A DNA stretch of 41,003 nt from an uncultured Pseudomonadales bacterium (GCA_905478195.1 CAJQHM010000057.1:1-41003), one strand, 5' to 3'; counted from the stretch's first letter, positions 27,573-36,624 are shown. A program made the numbers and translations. Notes: generated by a model not told the origin, from the letters alone.

Positions 27573-28838
27573 ATGCAATCACACCTTATATTAGATTCGT
27601 ATTTACAAAAGACGACACTCGCTGCCGCTACGCTACTACTCGTCCTTGTCGGCTGCAGCGAAAATACGAGCGAACCTCAAATTGCAGAGCCTACAGCGGA
27701 AACTCGGCCTAGTGGTTTTGAATTATTAAATCCAGAACTGAGCACGGCTGCCAAACAGATCGCACTCGACTATGCCGAGCAGATTCGCGTCGACTTCAGC
27801 CAAGTCAGTATCGAGATAGAGAAATTACAATCCGCAATAGGCGAATTTCTCGCGCAAACCAATATTGAGAACTTAGATCGTGCTCGACAATCATGGCTGC
27901 TAGCACATAGCGCTTATGAACTCACGACTCTGCATCGCTATTTTGCAGCATCTATTCTCGACGAACAAAATAGTATCGCGCTATTGCAACTTCAGTATCA
28001 GATTAATCACTGGCCTATCGTTCCCGGGTATTTGGACTATGTAGATGGCTACCCCGATAGCGGTATTGTGCATGACATCAATGTGAGCTTAGATAGTATC
28101 GGCCTTAGGGATCAGCATGGTGCCTTCGATATTTCGGAGGTAACGCTAGGCTTTCATGTTCTTGAATTTCTACTCTGGGGTAGCCGAGACACGCAATCGG
28201 AGTTGCGCTCCGTTGATGACTTCATTGAGATCGATGCGCTGGACGCAAGCCAAATAGAAAGCGGCTATAGCCTGGAGCAACTAAGCAATAATCGCAGGCG
28301 GCAATTATTAGCTATCATAGCCGACATCTTGCTAGGAGATTTTCGTGAACTTGGCTCTCTATGGAGCGACCAGTTAGAGAGAGCCGAACAAAGTATCGAC
28401 AGGACTTCCCAGACCGAACTCATCACAACTCTAGCGGATTCGATGTCTGCAATGCTAACCGAAGAACTTCTGCTCCGATCTTTGTATCCGATGCTCAATG
28501 GCGACTTCGTAGAAAGCATTCAGTCACCCTATAGCCTGTCAACACAGAATGCTGTGTCAAGCCAACTCAGTGGCTTGGAGAGATTACTGCTAGAAAGCCA
28601 GTCGGAGAATGGCACTACGCTAGATCTGGTATTTTCTGCAATCTCAGACGAATTTTCCGAGTTTTTCTATCAGAATTTTGATGCGAGTAAATCCTGTTTA
28701 GTACTGCTGTACAGTAATACGGATAACGACACGGCCAGCACTTCAACAGAGAGAGAGATTGGAGTCGTTGAATGTATCAATCTGCTAACCAATATGATCG
28801 ACAATATAGATCGACTCAAGCTCGAGCTCAGCTATTGA
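27573..28838 (+). CDS. Imelysin-like (M75 / EfeO-related) lipoprotein
   Basis: A 421-residue exported protein. The N-terminus has a hydrophobic segment ending in a lipobox (LVLVGC, Cys28), so it is probably lipidated by Lgt and anchored in the envelope. The body is helical and carries the imelysin motif GFHVLEFLLWG with His195 and Glu198, and the preceding NHWPIVPGYLDYVDGYPDSG block. Imelysin-family proteins are iron-regulated and linked to iron uptake; peptidase activity is doubtful in most. No iron-transport gene adjoins it. The ATG has no obvious Shine-Dalgarno. It converges on gcvR, with five bases between the stops. Confidence 0.82.
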   Translation: MQSHLILDSYLQKTTLAAATLLLVLVGCSENTSEPQIAEPTAETRPSGFELLNPELSTAAKQIALDYAEQIRVDFSQVSIEIEKLQSAIGEFLAQTNIENLDRARQSWLLAHSAYELTTLHRYFAASILDEQNSIALLQLQYQINHWPIVPGYLDYVDGYPDSGIVHDINVSLDSIGLRDQHGAFDISEVTLGFHVLEFLLWGSRDTQSELRSVDDFIEIDALDASQIESGYSLEQLSNNRRRQLLAIIADILLGDFRELGSLWSDQLERAEQSIDRTSQTELITTLADSMSAMLTEELLLRSLYPMLNGDFVESIQSPYSLSTQNAVSSQLSGLERLLLESQSENGTTLDLVFSAISDEFSEFFYQNFDASKSCLVLLYSNTDNDTASTSTEREIGVVECINLLTNMIDNIDRLKLELSY

Positions 28839-28843
28839 TCGAT

Positions 28844-29365
28844 CTAACTATGTATTACTACGTCGATCTCAACGATCAAGTCATCAGCCAGTTTCTCTAG
28901 CCTCTCCTGTAATTGTTCCAAAGTAATACCCTCTGGTACTTCCAGGATGGCTACCGCCTTAAACAAAGGCTCTGACGACATAGGAGCTGGCATGCACTCT
29001 GTATTAAGCCGCTTCACATTTATACCAAGCGCAGAAACAGCGGCTGAAATCTCCTTGATAATGCCTGGTCGATCGTTGCCAACCAAGTTCAGTTCTACAG
29101 CCTGCGATGCTTGCCCCACAGATTCATCAGCTGCCCTCTCGATGACGATATTGAGCTCTGAGGGGAGTGCGTTTAGTTCTTCGATGAGCTGATTTACTCT
29201 ATCGTCTGCGACACTAACTCGCAAAATGCCAGCAAATTTTCCCGCAAGTTGAGACATACTGCTCTCTAACCAATTTCCCGAATTAGCAGCAATCGTTTGA
29301 GATAGAGACTCCACTAATCCTGGCTTGTCGTCTGCGATAACGGTAAGTACTAAATTGCTTGTCAT
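28844..29365 (-). CDS. gcvR: GcvR-like protein with two ACT domains
   Basis: A 173-residue protein made of two ACT domains (about 5-80, LVLTVIADDKPGLVESLS, and about 90-170, VELNLVGNDRPGIIKEIS). This is the structure of GcvR, which in E. coli binds GcvA and glycine and represses the glycine-cleavage operon. No gcv genes are in the window, so the target is inferred. It lies 32 bases downstream of polB, with GAGG five bases before the ATG. Confidence 0.85.
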   Translation of the reverse strand: MTSNLVLTVIADDKPGLVESLSQTIAANSGNWLESSMSQLAGKFAGILRVSVADDRVNQLIEELNALPSELNIVIERAADESVGQASQAVELNLVGNDRPGIIKEISAAVSALGINVKRLNTECMPAPMSSEPLFKAVAILEVPEGITLEQLQERLEKLADDLIVEIDVVIHS

Positions 29366-29397
29366 TATTTCCTCTATTTTTTTGATTTAAGAAGGGG

Positions 29398-31788
29398 CTA
29401 GAAAAGCCCTATTTGATTATTCAATATTTTGTCCATAGAGGAAGACTTGAATACCAATATGGAATCGGCAATCGGCGTTAATTGTCTATCAATATAGAAC
29501 TGATAGTCTATCGCCGATTCACGATACTGGCGAGGCTCAGCGCCATTTATTGTCATGATGTACTCGATCCACCCTCCAGCCTGATACAGGCTAGGCAGTT
29601 CTCGCTGCCTGCGAATCTCTTCCGCCTTGCGCGCAGCCTGAACATGCGGCGGGATATTCTTCACATAATCTCTCAGCTTTCGACGTAGACGTTTGCGCAG
29701 AATCAACTCACTCTCATATTTGCCATTGCTTAGATCGTTTACCATCTGCTTAATATATTCCTCATAAGGTTGATCGAGAAATATACGTTTATACAGCTCC
29801 TTCTGGAACTCGCGAGCCAGAGGCGACCAATCGCTGCGTACCGATTCCAGACCCTTGAATAAAAGGTGGGTTGTATCAGGGTTATTATCATCAACTACTA
29901 ACCCTGCATAGCGCTTCTTACTACCTGCATCCGATCCTCTGACCGTTGGCATAAGAAATTTACTGAAGTGAGTTTCGAATTCCATCTCTAAATGGCTGTC
30001 TATATCGAACTTCTCTCTTAGCCGTTTCGTCCACCACTCGTTGAGTCGTGCCGTAAGATCATCCCCAATTACCTTTACCTGGTCATGGGGAACCGACCCC
30101 AGTAACACAAACACAGAATCGGTATCACCATATATTACTTGATAGCCTTCAGCCTCTATAAAGTTCTTACTCTCAATGAGTATCTCGTGCCCACGCTTAG
30201 TAATCGAACTTACTAGCCTCGAATCCAGGAAGCGACAGCCGACCGTCCCCAAGATTCCATAGAATGAATTCATTATGATTTTGATGGCCTGAGATAGCAC
30301 CGCATTCTGGCCTGCCTTCGCCTTATCACGGGCTGTCCACAGCGTAGAGATTAATTCGGGCAATATAAATTCGCTGCGCGAGAATTCACCTCCATCATAA
30401 CCCGGAATCGGGTTTTCCTGAGATGCTGCGACGGCGAGAGCTAGTGGATCTACATGAAAAGTACGTATGATGCTTGGGTACAGGCTCTTGAAGTCCAACA
30501 CAATTACATTCTCATGAATGCCAGGGATAGAGCCCATTACATAGCCACCTGGGCTTACATTGCTCACCGTTGATTGATCAACGAAGGGAGCCACATAACC
30601 CTTTCGATGCAACCGGGGAAGATAGAGGAAATCGAAGGCCGCGACGGAGCCGCCATAACGGTCCAACTCCAAGCCCGTAAGCAGACTACGTTCTAGGGCG
30701 AATGAGATTAACGCTTCCTTGCCGAATATGTCCCAAACTAATCTGCAGTCTTCCAGATTGTAAAGCGCAAGGGCAGGTTTATTATTGACGAATAAGTCAG
30801 TTATCTCTTCCCCGCGCTGATCCACATCGTCTACCAACTTTCCTCTATCGAGAAGTTGGCGTGATACATGCTCTAGGGAGAAGTTTTCGAACTGATAAGT
30901 CGCCGACCGCATTAGCTCTATACCGTCAAGTACCGCCCTACCAGGTAACAGCGCGTAATATCTATCGTTGCTGTCCCGGGCCTTGCGCCAGGCGATAGTC
31001 TCGCTATTTCGCCCTAGTTCTAAAGGCATTTTTAGTCGATCACAGTAATCTTGCAGACAACGCAGATCAAAATTAACTATATTCCAACCCATAATCACAT
31101 CTGGATCCAGCTCTCGAATCTTCTGCACAAAAGCTGTAATAACTTCGCGCTCCGAATTCAATTGATGGAATTCTAGATTGCGACTTTCATCAGTCTTCAA
31201 ACTGGTGCTATCGGCCAGACCTACCATATAAACTATCGATATATCATCGGAATAGATGGCAATCGAATATAGCGTGCTCGCCTGATAGTCAGTTTCGATA
31301 TCGATAGAAACCGCCTTCAACTGTGGCCGATACTCCGCTGCGACCAGGCTGCTAGGTGCGATATCGTTGAAACTTTCTCGAGGGCTTAATTCTCCTTCTA
31401 TTGAAACTGCAGCGGTGATAAATCGCTCCATGAGAAAGCGATCTGTAGGTTTCAAATCGGCTTCTGTCACGCGTATATCATTGCTCAAGAGTCTTTCTCG
31501 AATATCGAAAAGCTTCCGCTGACTCTTCAAATAGAGCGCGGACATAGGCTCGGTATCAAAGTTCTTTAGGTGTGTTGCAGCGATTCGCCAGCCAGCTATG
31601 GATGAGAGAATTTCTTCTACTTGAACTTGCTGCGAGGTAGGGAAGAAACAGACAGCTTCTTGCCCGGAGAAACGAAGACGGAGAGGACCGGTCTTACTTG
31701 CCAGCCAGAAAATTAGATCGACACCCGCCCCGGATTCAACCCACTGTCTAGTGAGTATGAATCCATCGAGTGCAGAGGTTGAGGAAAT
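29398..31788 (-). CDS. polB: DNA polymerase II (family B), start codon uncertain
   Basis: Repair and translesion polymerase with proofreading. Exonuclease motifs VSIDIETDY, MGWNIVNFDL and YNLEDC come first, then polymerase motif A VLDFKSLYPSI, motif B KIIMNSFYGILGT and motif C VIYGDTDSVF. The first ATG (31545) gives 715 residues and loses the N-terminal domain. In-frame sequence upstream reads GFILTRQWVESGAGVDLIFW and continues without a break, matching the E. coli Pol II N-terminus (GFILTRHW). No ATG, GTG or TTG occurs in this stretch before the stop at 31795-31797. The coordinates use ATT at 31788, giving 796 residues (E. coli 783). An ATG at 31766 is one base out of frame, so a missing base in the GATTC just after it is another explanation. 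Confidence 0.9.
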   Translation of the reverse strand: MSSTSALDGFILTRQWVESGAGVDLIFWLASKTGPLRLRFSGQEAVCFFPTSQQVQVEEILSSIAGWRIAATHLKNFDTEPMSALYLKSQRKLFDIRERLLSNDIRVTEADLKPTDRFLMERFITAAVSIEGELSPRESFNDIAPSSLVAAEYRPQLKAVSIDIETDYQASTLYSIAIYSDDISIVYMVGLADSTSLKTDESRNLEFHQLNSEREVITAFVQKIRELDPDVIMGWNIVNFDLRCLQDYCDRLKMPLELGRNSETIAWRKARDSNDRYYALLPGRAVLDGIELMRSATYQFENFSLEHVSRQLLDRGKLVDDVDQRGEEITDLFVNNKPALALYNLEDCRLVWDIFGKEALISFALERSLLTGLELDRYGGSVAAFDFLYLPRLHRKGYVAPFVDQSTVSNVSPGGYVMGSIPGIHENVIVLDFKSLYPSIIRTFHVDPLALAVAASQENPIPGYDGGEFSRSEFILPELISTLWTARDKAKAGQNAVLSQAIKIIMNSFYGILGTVGCRFLDSRLVSSITKRGHEILIESKNFIEAEGYQVIYGDTDSVFVLLGSVPHDQVKVIGDDLTARLNEWWTKRLREKFDIDSHLEMEFETHFSKFLMPTVRGSDAGSKKRYAGLVVDDNNPDTTHLLFKGLESVRSDWSPLAREFQKELYKRIFLDQPYEEYIKQMVNDLSNGKYESELILRKRLRRKLRDYVKNIPPHVQAARKAEEIRRQRELPSLYQAGGWIEYIMTINGAEPRQYRESAIDYQFYIDRQLTPIADSILVFKSSSMDKILNNQIGLF

Positions 31789-31794
31789 TAGAGA

Positions 31795-32970
31795 TTAGAT
31801 ACGCACGGTTCGTGGGAACTGGGCGTAGTTCTCCCAACGGCTCACCTTATCTGGGAGCTCTTCCGCGGTCACCTGCACATTACCATTAACATCAGTCACG
31901 CGGGACACAACTGTGTGGTCTCCCGGAGTAGCATCATTCCAATCATAACGGAATAACTTCCAAGAGTATTTCGTTGATCGAGGATTAATCTCAGCGCGCC
32001 CCCAAGGACCGTCGTCTATTTTGACTTCGACACTTTCTATAGATGTGCCATCGTTGAGCACAAAGCCTTGAATCTCATGCTGGCCACCCATCTCTGTAAC
32101 ACGAACGATAGAAGACTTCAGATTCATGGTAGTAACGGAGTTCTCAACCCAACGTTCTACCCCACCAATATTTTCTTTCTTCAAAGTTACATAGTCACGG
32201 CCCATGAAACGACCCATGTAACGAGTGTCTTGAATATGAATCTGACTTAGCCATTTTACATTCGCCACACCATACCAACCTGGTATCAACACACGTACCG
32301 GCTTGCCATGATAATGAGGCAGCGGCTCTCCATTCATTTCGAACGCAAGCATATTCTCGGGTCGCATCGCATCGCTGATGGATAGGCTTCGTGCGAATGC
32401 CTTCTCGACGTCTGTTTCGCGAATCGTCTCAGTCTGGACATCGGTACCGAAGAACACGATTTCTTTGGCGCCGTCTTGAATTCCTGCTTCTTCTAGAATC
32501 TTTGCGAGAGAGACACCACGCCAGCGAGCGTTTCCAATAAGTCCTTGAAACAGTCCTGGGCTATTACCACCGCATTCGAATCCAACCTGCTGTTCGATAT
32601 TGTCTCGCTCCATAAGGTCTTGCAGCGAAAACTCCAATTCATTATCTACCATTCCTGTCACTTTCAGCTTATAGGAATCGTTGTCAATCTCTGGCTGGCC
32701 ATAATGCTGCACTATGTAGTAATCATCGTTGTCTGTGAAATGGGTCGTTATTTCGCGCGTATCCAACCAGTGAGTCGCGTTTGGTCGAGGCGGACGAACA
32801 TTGAAAGCATCAGGCACGTCAGTAAAAGGAACAAGCCTTTCACCTTGCGCTAGCGCTGGAAATATAAACCCTGGAACTGTAGCGGCGCCGGCGGCCAATG
32901 CGCCAGTGCCCAGAGCACCTTTAAGAATATCGCGTCGAGAACTGTCTGCAGGCTTGTCATCTTGATTCAT
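31795..32970 (-). CDS. Sulfite-oxidase-family molybdopterin enzyme (SorA/SoxC type), Tat-exported
   Basis: A 391-residue enzyme. The N-terminus SRRDILKGALGTGALAAGA is a Tat signal of the SRRD type, so it is folded with its cofactor and exported to the periplasm. The molybdenum ligand is Cys133 in GFECGGNSPG. LIPGWYGVANVKWLSQI and the C-terminal immunoglobulin-like dimerisation domain (about 280-390) are conserved in sulfite oxidases. The likely reaction is sulfite oxidation or a related sulfur or C-S compound oxidation. No cytochrome c partner or sox cluster adjoins it. Its TAA stop directly precedes polB in the same reading frame. Confidence 0.88.
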   Translation of the reverse strand: MNQDDKPADSSRRDILKGALGTGALAAGAATVPGFIFPALAQGERLVPFTDVPDAFNVRPPRPNATHWLDTREITTHFTDNDDYYIVQHYGQPEIDNDSYKLKVTGMVDNELEFSLQDLMERDNIEQQVGFECGGNSPGLFQGLIGNARWRGVSLAKILEEAGIQDGAKEIVFFGTDVQTETIRETDVEKAFARSLSISDAMRPENMLAFEMNGEPLPHYHGKPVRVLIPGWYGVANVKWLSQIHIQDTRYMGRFMGRDYVTLKKENIGGVERWVENSVTTMNLKSSIVRVTEMGGQHEIQGFVLNDGTSIESVEVKIDDGPWGRAEINPRSTKYSWKLFRYDWNDATPGDHTVVSRVTDVNGNVQVTAEELPDKVSRWENYAQFPRTVRI

Positions 32971-33098
32971 GATCTTCTCTCTTTTTCTTGGTTCAGCTGG
33001 CTCGTAGCGTAGACACAGGAGGCATCAGCTTTGAATTGGTTCTTGCACGTAGTTTCATAACCTTATCACAACAAACCAGTACGAACCCAGCCGAAAAG

Positions 33099-33112
33099 CG
33101 ACGAATTCGTCG
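33099..33112 (-). terminator. Perfect 14-base palindrome, possible terminator
   Basis: CGACGAATTCGTCG is self-complementary and can form a five-pair GC-rich stem with an AATT loop. On the minus strand it is followed by CTTTTC and lies four bases after the stop of the small membrane protein gene, so it may end that transcript. The short stem and short T-tract keep this tentative; it might equally be an operator upstream of the sulfite-oxidase gene. Confidence 0.35.
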
Positions 33113-33116
33113 ATTA

Positions 33117-33365
33117 TCAGGCTAGTGAATCTATTTCTTCGTCAAGTCTAAAATTTTTGTTTGTCACAATGGATTCAAGCACTTGGATGCGACCCTCGAG
33201 CTCCAGGGTTTTCGTCTTCAGGGCAATGTTTTCATCTTGCAGGCTCTTGTGTATCTGATCAGCCCCGCTGCGCAGCCATTCGCTGCGATACTTGATATAG
33301 ACACTGAAACTTACAAAGGCGAATACTATAGCGACAATCATTACTGGCATGAGGGCATCAATCAT
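33117..33365 (-). CDS. Small membrane protein with C-terminal coiled coil
   Basis: 82 residues: one membrane helix at about 5-25 (LMPVMIVAIVFAFVSFSVYI), a basic turn (KYRSEW), then a charged amphipathic helix ending RIQVLESIVTNKNFRLDEEI. The layout resembles PspB-type and similar small envelope-stress proteins, and the RIQVLE-IVT motif recurs in unnamed proteobacterial membrane proteins, but I cannot assign a family. No good Shine-Dalgarno precedes the ATG. It is separated from the downstream sulfite-oxidase gene by 146 bases with a palindrome. Confidence 0.65.
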   Translation of the reverse strand: MIDALMPVMIVAIVFAFVSFSVYIKYRSEWLRSGADQIHKSLQDENIALKTKTLELEGRIQVLESIVTNKNFRLDEEIDSLA

Positions 33366-33568
33366 CTAGGTGGTACTCTATTAAGATCGCTCAAAAAATT
33401 AAGTCAATAAGTCCAAATCTGTCATTTTGACTACTTGCCGATTCATGTTGGCAACATTCTGCCGATAATTTCAATCTGAAGCAATAATTGCCAGCCAGGG
33501 CAAAATAGTGAGAAATTAAGAACAGGGTACAAGGTTCGGCTTCATGCGCACCCACCGAAAAAACTACT

Positions 33569-34060
33569 ATGACCATAATTCGCAGCTCACATGAACTTCG
33601 TGTCAGTGCCCCCGCGCCTGCGGCAGGCATACCGGATTGCGAGGTATGGCTTGCGTCTATGAGCGATAGCGGCTGGCGCGTATTAACTGACTTTCGTAAC
33701 TGGAACAATTGGATTCCCGGGATACAGAGCGTGCAGCAGGCAGATCAGGAGCCACCCGCCAGAGGCACATTGCTTAAGGTGAGCAACGGGGTCACCGAAG
33801 TAATATGCTCAATCGATAGCTGGGATCCCCCACGCAACCTTCAGTTAAGCATGGGTCTGGGTGGCGGCGAGATTGCCTTCGATTTCCACATTGAGGCGGA
33901 TCACAGGGGGGCAGAGATTCATCTGGCACTGAATCTCGAACGTGGCCTAAACGGCGTCGCTGCCGTATTTGCATTTTTCATGAAACGGCGACTTCGGAGC
34001 CTTGGCAAACAGGTGTTAAAAAATCTGGCGTTACGGTTACGCCCTGCTCGGAATCTCTAA
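33569..34060 (+). CDS. SRPBCC (START-like) family protein
   Basis: A 163-residue protein of the polyketide cyclase/dehydrase or START-like fold. Recognisable parts are the early WRVLTDFRNWNNWIPGIQSV block (the VWxxLTDFxxxxxWxP pattern of the family), the middle SIDSWDPPRNLQLSMGL and the long C-terminal helix with LRSLGKQVLKNLALRL. The family binds hydrophobic ligands or moves lipids; no ligand can be named. The N-terminus is slightly longer than usual and contains an Ala-Pro stretch. It stands alone, with 203 bases before it. Confidence 0.8.
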   Translation: MTIIRSSHELRVSAPAPAAGIPDCEVWLASMSDSGWRVLTDFRNWNNWIPGIQSVQQADQEPPARGTLLKVSNGVTEVICSIDSWDPPRNLQLSMGLGGGEIAFDFHIEADHRGAEIHLALNLERGLNGVAAVFAFFMKRRLRSLGKQVLKNLALRLRPARNL

Positions 34061-34264
34061 GACTCGCTACTATATATAGTACCTAGCCCCGCTATCACCC
34101 CCAACAGATTGACACCGCAAGAGTTGCCTAGCTTAAGATTAAAAAAGTGCTACAAATTGCTGATTTTGCGGTACATTCTATGTAATGTGGCTTGGTTCAC
34201 ACTTGCGTGACTTGCACATGGTACTTACTATCTACTTTGAAATACTCAGTCGTAAGTCTTGTTT

Positions 34265-34294
34265 TTGACTGTGGTATTTCCGGATATCTATAAC
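34265..34294 (+). promoter_or_regulatory. Strong sigma-70 promoter before the broken cyclase gene
   Basis: TTGACT at 34265-34270 and TATAAC at 34289-34294 are separated by 18 bases. Transcription would begin near 34301, about 15 bases before the ATG at 34316. The rest of the 255-base gap (34061-34264) shows only a 14-base palindrome, TACTATATATAGTA, at 34068-34081, and AT-rich sequence. Confidence 0.6.
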
Positions 34295-34551
34295 AACGAA
34301 TAAGAACAGAGCACTATGAATTCCAAGTCAGATACTAGTCTATTCGAGATGACACACCCGAGTCGGGGTGTGCAGCTATCGATCGATAAGCTCTCTAAGG
34401 CATAGACAACTATCATATCGATGTAAAACTTAGCACCAAGTTCTCATCCGACATCAAGAAACTAGTCGCTCTGCTCGTTTCTCAGGTCGCCATCCCAAAG
34501 CCGAAGAACTGGGATAATTCTACGGCCTTTGACAAAATTCGCGCCGAATAC

Positions 34552-35454
34552 TTGGACATGATGGCCATCCTGATCCATCGCGTTAAGACCGACCTTAGCG
34601 CCGATGAAATTTGTTTTTTGCAATTTGCAGCAATAAAAATAATTCTACGCGTCACCAAGGCGAAGCTCGATTCAGATATAGAGAACGTGACATCACGTCT
34701 GGCCGACCTAAGGCATAAAGGTTCATCTGAAGCCCTGGCCACAGACCAACGTCTGTTTTGGCTAAAGAAAAATTACGATTCTATTCTGTATAGCGTTAAC
34801 AAACAGATCTTCTCTCAGCTTCAAAAAGTTGAAGAAAGACAACTGGCTTCTATCAGAGATCGGTTTTTTGGTAAAGAATATGAATTTGTAGTCGACGCAC
34901 TTCTCAACCCAATGTTAACCGTTTCTGATCCGAGCGCATTACCGCTTTTGATAAACGAATTCTGTGTATTCAGCTGGAATAGTGAAGCGAAGGGGTTCTC
35001 TGAAATTAATGCAAAGCTAGAGCCTCTTCTATCCAAGCGACTAAAATATCTTCCAGTTTCACCTTTAGGAGAAGATTCAACCGCCACAATTGCAGAGGCA
35101 GAAATTCACGACGAACTAGGCGGGCTATTTCAGACACAAACTTTTTTTGGGCCAGCAAAAGATACCAAGACAGTGATAGCTGAGGAATTTAATTGGTTCG
35201 AATGCCCCGACTATGTTTCGACACTGTTCAACATTCACAAAAAGAAAGAGCGCCTAACAGAAATAAGAAGTGAGCATGGCTTTGGTGCCTGGTGGAAACA
35301 ACGCAGCGAACTTAAGGGACTAGAGAAAACACTGGCAGCATTCTCTAAAATGCTTCGCTCGGAAAAATTGCTAGCACAGTTATTATCATCACACTATATG
35401 CGGCGATCACTAAACCCACTGATCATGGAGCACATTGATTTAAAGACTGTATGA
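34552..35454 (+). CDS. Helical N-terminal/middle part of the broken cyclase gene
   Basis: A 300-residue reading from TTG 34552 to TGA 35454; coding similarity really begins about 50 codons earlier (34402), where no usual start exists. The sequence is mostly alpha-helical and charged, with coiled-coil-like stretches (KLDSDIENVTSRLADLRHK, FSQLQKVEERQLASIRDRF) and no membrane span or known motif. I do not recognise a domain. It is probably the regulatory half of the cyclase protein encoded downstream in the same frame, from which it is separated by a single stop codon. Whether it is translated on its own is doubtful. Confidence 0.5.
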   Translation: MDMMAILIHRVKTDLSADEICFLQFAAIKIILRVTKAKLDSDIENVTSRLADLRHKGSSEALATDQRLFWLKKNYDSILYSVNKQIFSQLQKVEERQLASIRDRFFGKEYEFVVDALLNPMLTVSDPSALPLLINEFCVFSWNSEAKGFSEINAKLEPLLSKRLKYLPVSPLGEDSTATIAEAEIHDELGGLFQTQTFFGPAKDTKTVIAEEFNWFECPDYVSTLFNIHKKKERLTEIRSEHGFGAWWKQRSELKGLEKTLAAFSKMLRSEKLLAQLLSSHYMRRSLNPLIMEHIDLKTV

Positions 35455-35574
35455 CAGTTCTTAAGTGGTAAAATTACCGTAGCAAAGCTTCAGGATGGTA
35501 TCAGCGGCGGTAACAAGTTATCCCCGGAACAAGTAAAGTCTCTCGAGACATTAAAGGCGAGCCTTAAAGATCAA

Positions 35575-36624
35575 GTGTCCAAGGCTGACGCTGCCGATGC
35601 ATCGAAGCTGATGCATGAAATTAGTCGCTATAGACAGGGACTCAAGTATTACCGATTCGCCCATCGCGCCTTCAATCGTCTCGCCCTCCTGACCAGCGAA
35701 GAAGACCTTAGACTCTCGAAGTCAGCTGGAACTCTTTACCTCATGCCCACTAGTACCGAGATCGAGCAGGATGATGAGCGCATCTGTCACCATACCATAA
35801 TGAAGGCGGACGTACGTGGCTCGACTACAGTCACCGACGAATTGCAGAATAAGGGATTGAATCCTGCATCCTATTTCAGCACACGCTTCTTTAATTCAAT
35901 AAATAAAATTTTAGAAACCTACGGGGCGCATAAGGTGTTCATCGAGGGTGATGCGATCATTCTGAGCTTTCTGGAATACGAGCAGAGCCCCCAGGAATGG
36001 TTTTCTGTAGCGAGAGCATGTGGCTACTCGCGGGACATGCTAAAGATTGTTGGCTCTAACAATCGGTATTCGACACAGATGGGCCTGCCTCTCTTGGAGT
36101 TAGGGGTCGGAATCTGCTACTCCAATGCCGGCCCACGATATCTCTACGACGAAGACAAACCAATTATGATCTCTCGCGCTATCGGCGATGCTGATCGAAT
36201 GTCTGGCTGCTCTTGGATTCTAAGAGAAGCAATTGAGAAAAGCCTGTTCAATATAGATGTTCTAAGAATAGCGGATGGAGAATCCGGCAAGGGGGAAAAA
36301 GGTCAGCACTATATGCGCTATAACGTAAATGGAATCCTGTTGGATGATGCCGCATTCGTAAAACTTAAAGACGAGATGCCCATGAAGTCTGTGTGCATGA
36401 AGCTAAATGGCAAGCAATACCTATTCCATACCGGTCAGTATCCCGACGCCAGTGGACGCAAAAAAGATTTGATAATTCGAGAAGGGAAGGTGGGCATCTG
36501 GAAAGACTCGCAGATTCAGGAAGACCCAGATTCTAACGAGCCCTACTACGAGGTTGTGGTAAACCGTAAGGTCATTCCGCTGGTTCTCGAAACAATCGGC
36601 GCAAAGCAGGCCGCCACCGCCTAA
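35575..36624 (+). CDS. Class III adenylate/guanylate cyclase domain (C-terminal part of broken gene)
   Basis: 349 residues from GTG 35575. The cyclase domain (about 70-260) has HTIMKADVRGST with the first metal aspartate Asp79, and VFIEGDAIILSF with the second, Asp126. Both metal ligands are therefore kept. In the transition-state motif the Arg is present (AIGDADRMSG) but the usual Asn position is not clearly filled. About 90 further residues follow. The open frame actually extends upstream to 35455, directly after the TGA, so the GTG is a possible restart, not a proven start. If made alone, the fragment could be an unregulated cyclase; cAMP or cGMP as product cannot be decided. Confidence 0.7.
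   Translation: MSKADAADASKLMHEISRYRQGLKYYRFAHRAFNRLALLTSEEDLRLSKSAGTLYLMPTSTEIEQDDERICHHTIMKADVRGSTTVTDELQNKGLNPASYFSTRFFNSINKILETYGAHKVFIEGDAIILSFLEYEQSPQEWFSVARACGYSRDMLKIVGSNNRYSTQMGLPLLELGVGICYSNAGPRYLYDEDKPIMISRAIGDADRMSGCSWILREAIEKSLFNIDVLRIADGESGKGEKGQHYMRYNVNGILLDDAAFVKLKDEMPMKSVCMKLNGKQYLFHTGQYPDASGRKKDLIIREGKVGIWKDSQIQEDPDSNEPYYEVVVNRKVIPLVLETIGAKQAATA

Larger units (their letters stand above)
34316..36624 (+). pseudogene. Broken class III nucleotide cyclase gene (one frameshift, one in-frame TGA)
   Basis: The gene begins at ATG 34316 (MNSKSDTSLFEM...) and reads 29 codons to TAG at 34403. From 34402 the next frame continues smoothly (...LSIDKLSKA, then IDNYHIDVKLSTKFSSDI), so one base appears to be missing near 34401. 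That frame runs to TGA at 35452-35454 and then continues without shift (LDLKTV-like end, stop, QFLSGKITVAKL...) into the cyclase domain ending at 36624. TGA in place of TGG would restore Trp. Repaired, the protein would have about 769 residues: a long helical front part and a C-terminal adenylate/guanylate cyclase domain. The promoter and most of the coding sequence are intact, which points to recent damage, sequencing errors or expression in pieces. Confidence 0.65.

Noticed and set aside
29395..29409. GGGCT/AGCCC hairpin at the polB stop as terminator before gcvR
   Set aside because: Five-pair stem with no following T-tract on the minus strand, and the two genes are only 32 bases apart and likely cotranscribed.
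34390..34410. Programmed -1 frameshift in the cyclase gene
   Set aside because: The shift point (AAG GCA TAG) has no slippery heptamer, and no clear stimulatory structure was seen; a missing base explains it better.
35452..35454. In-frame TGA read as selenocysteine
   Set aside because: No SECIS-like hairpin is evident just downstream, and no Sec is known in this protein type; TGG to TGA mutation is simpler.
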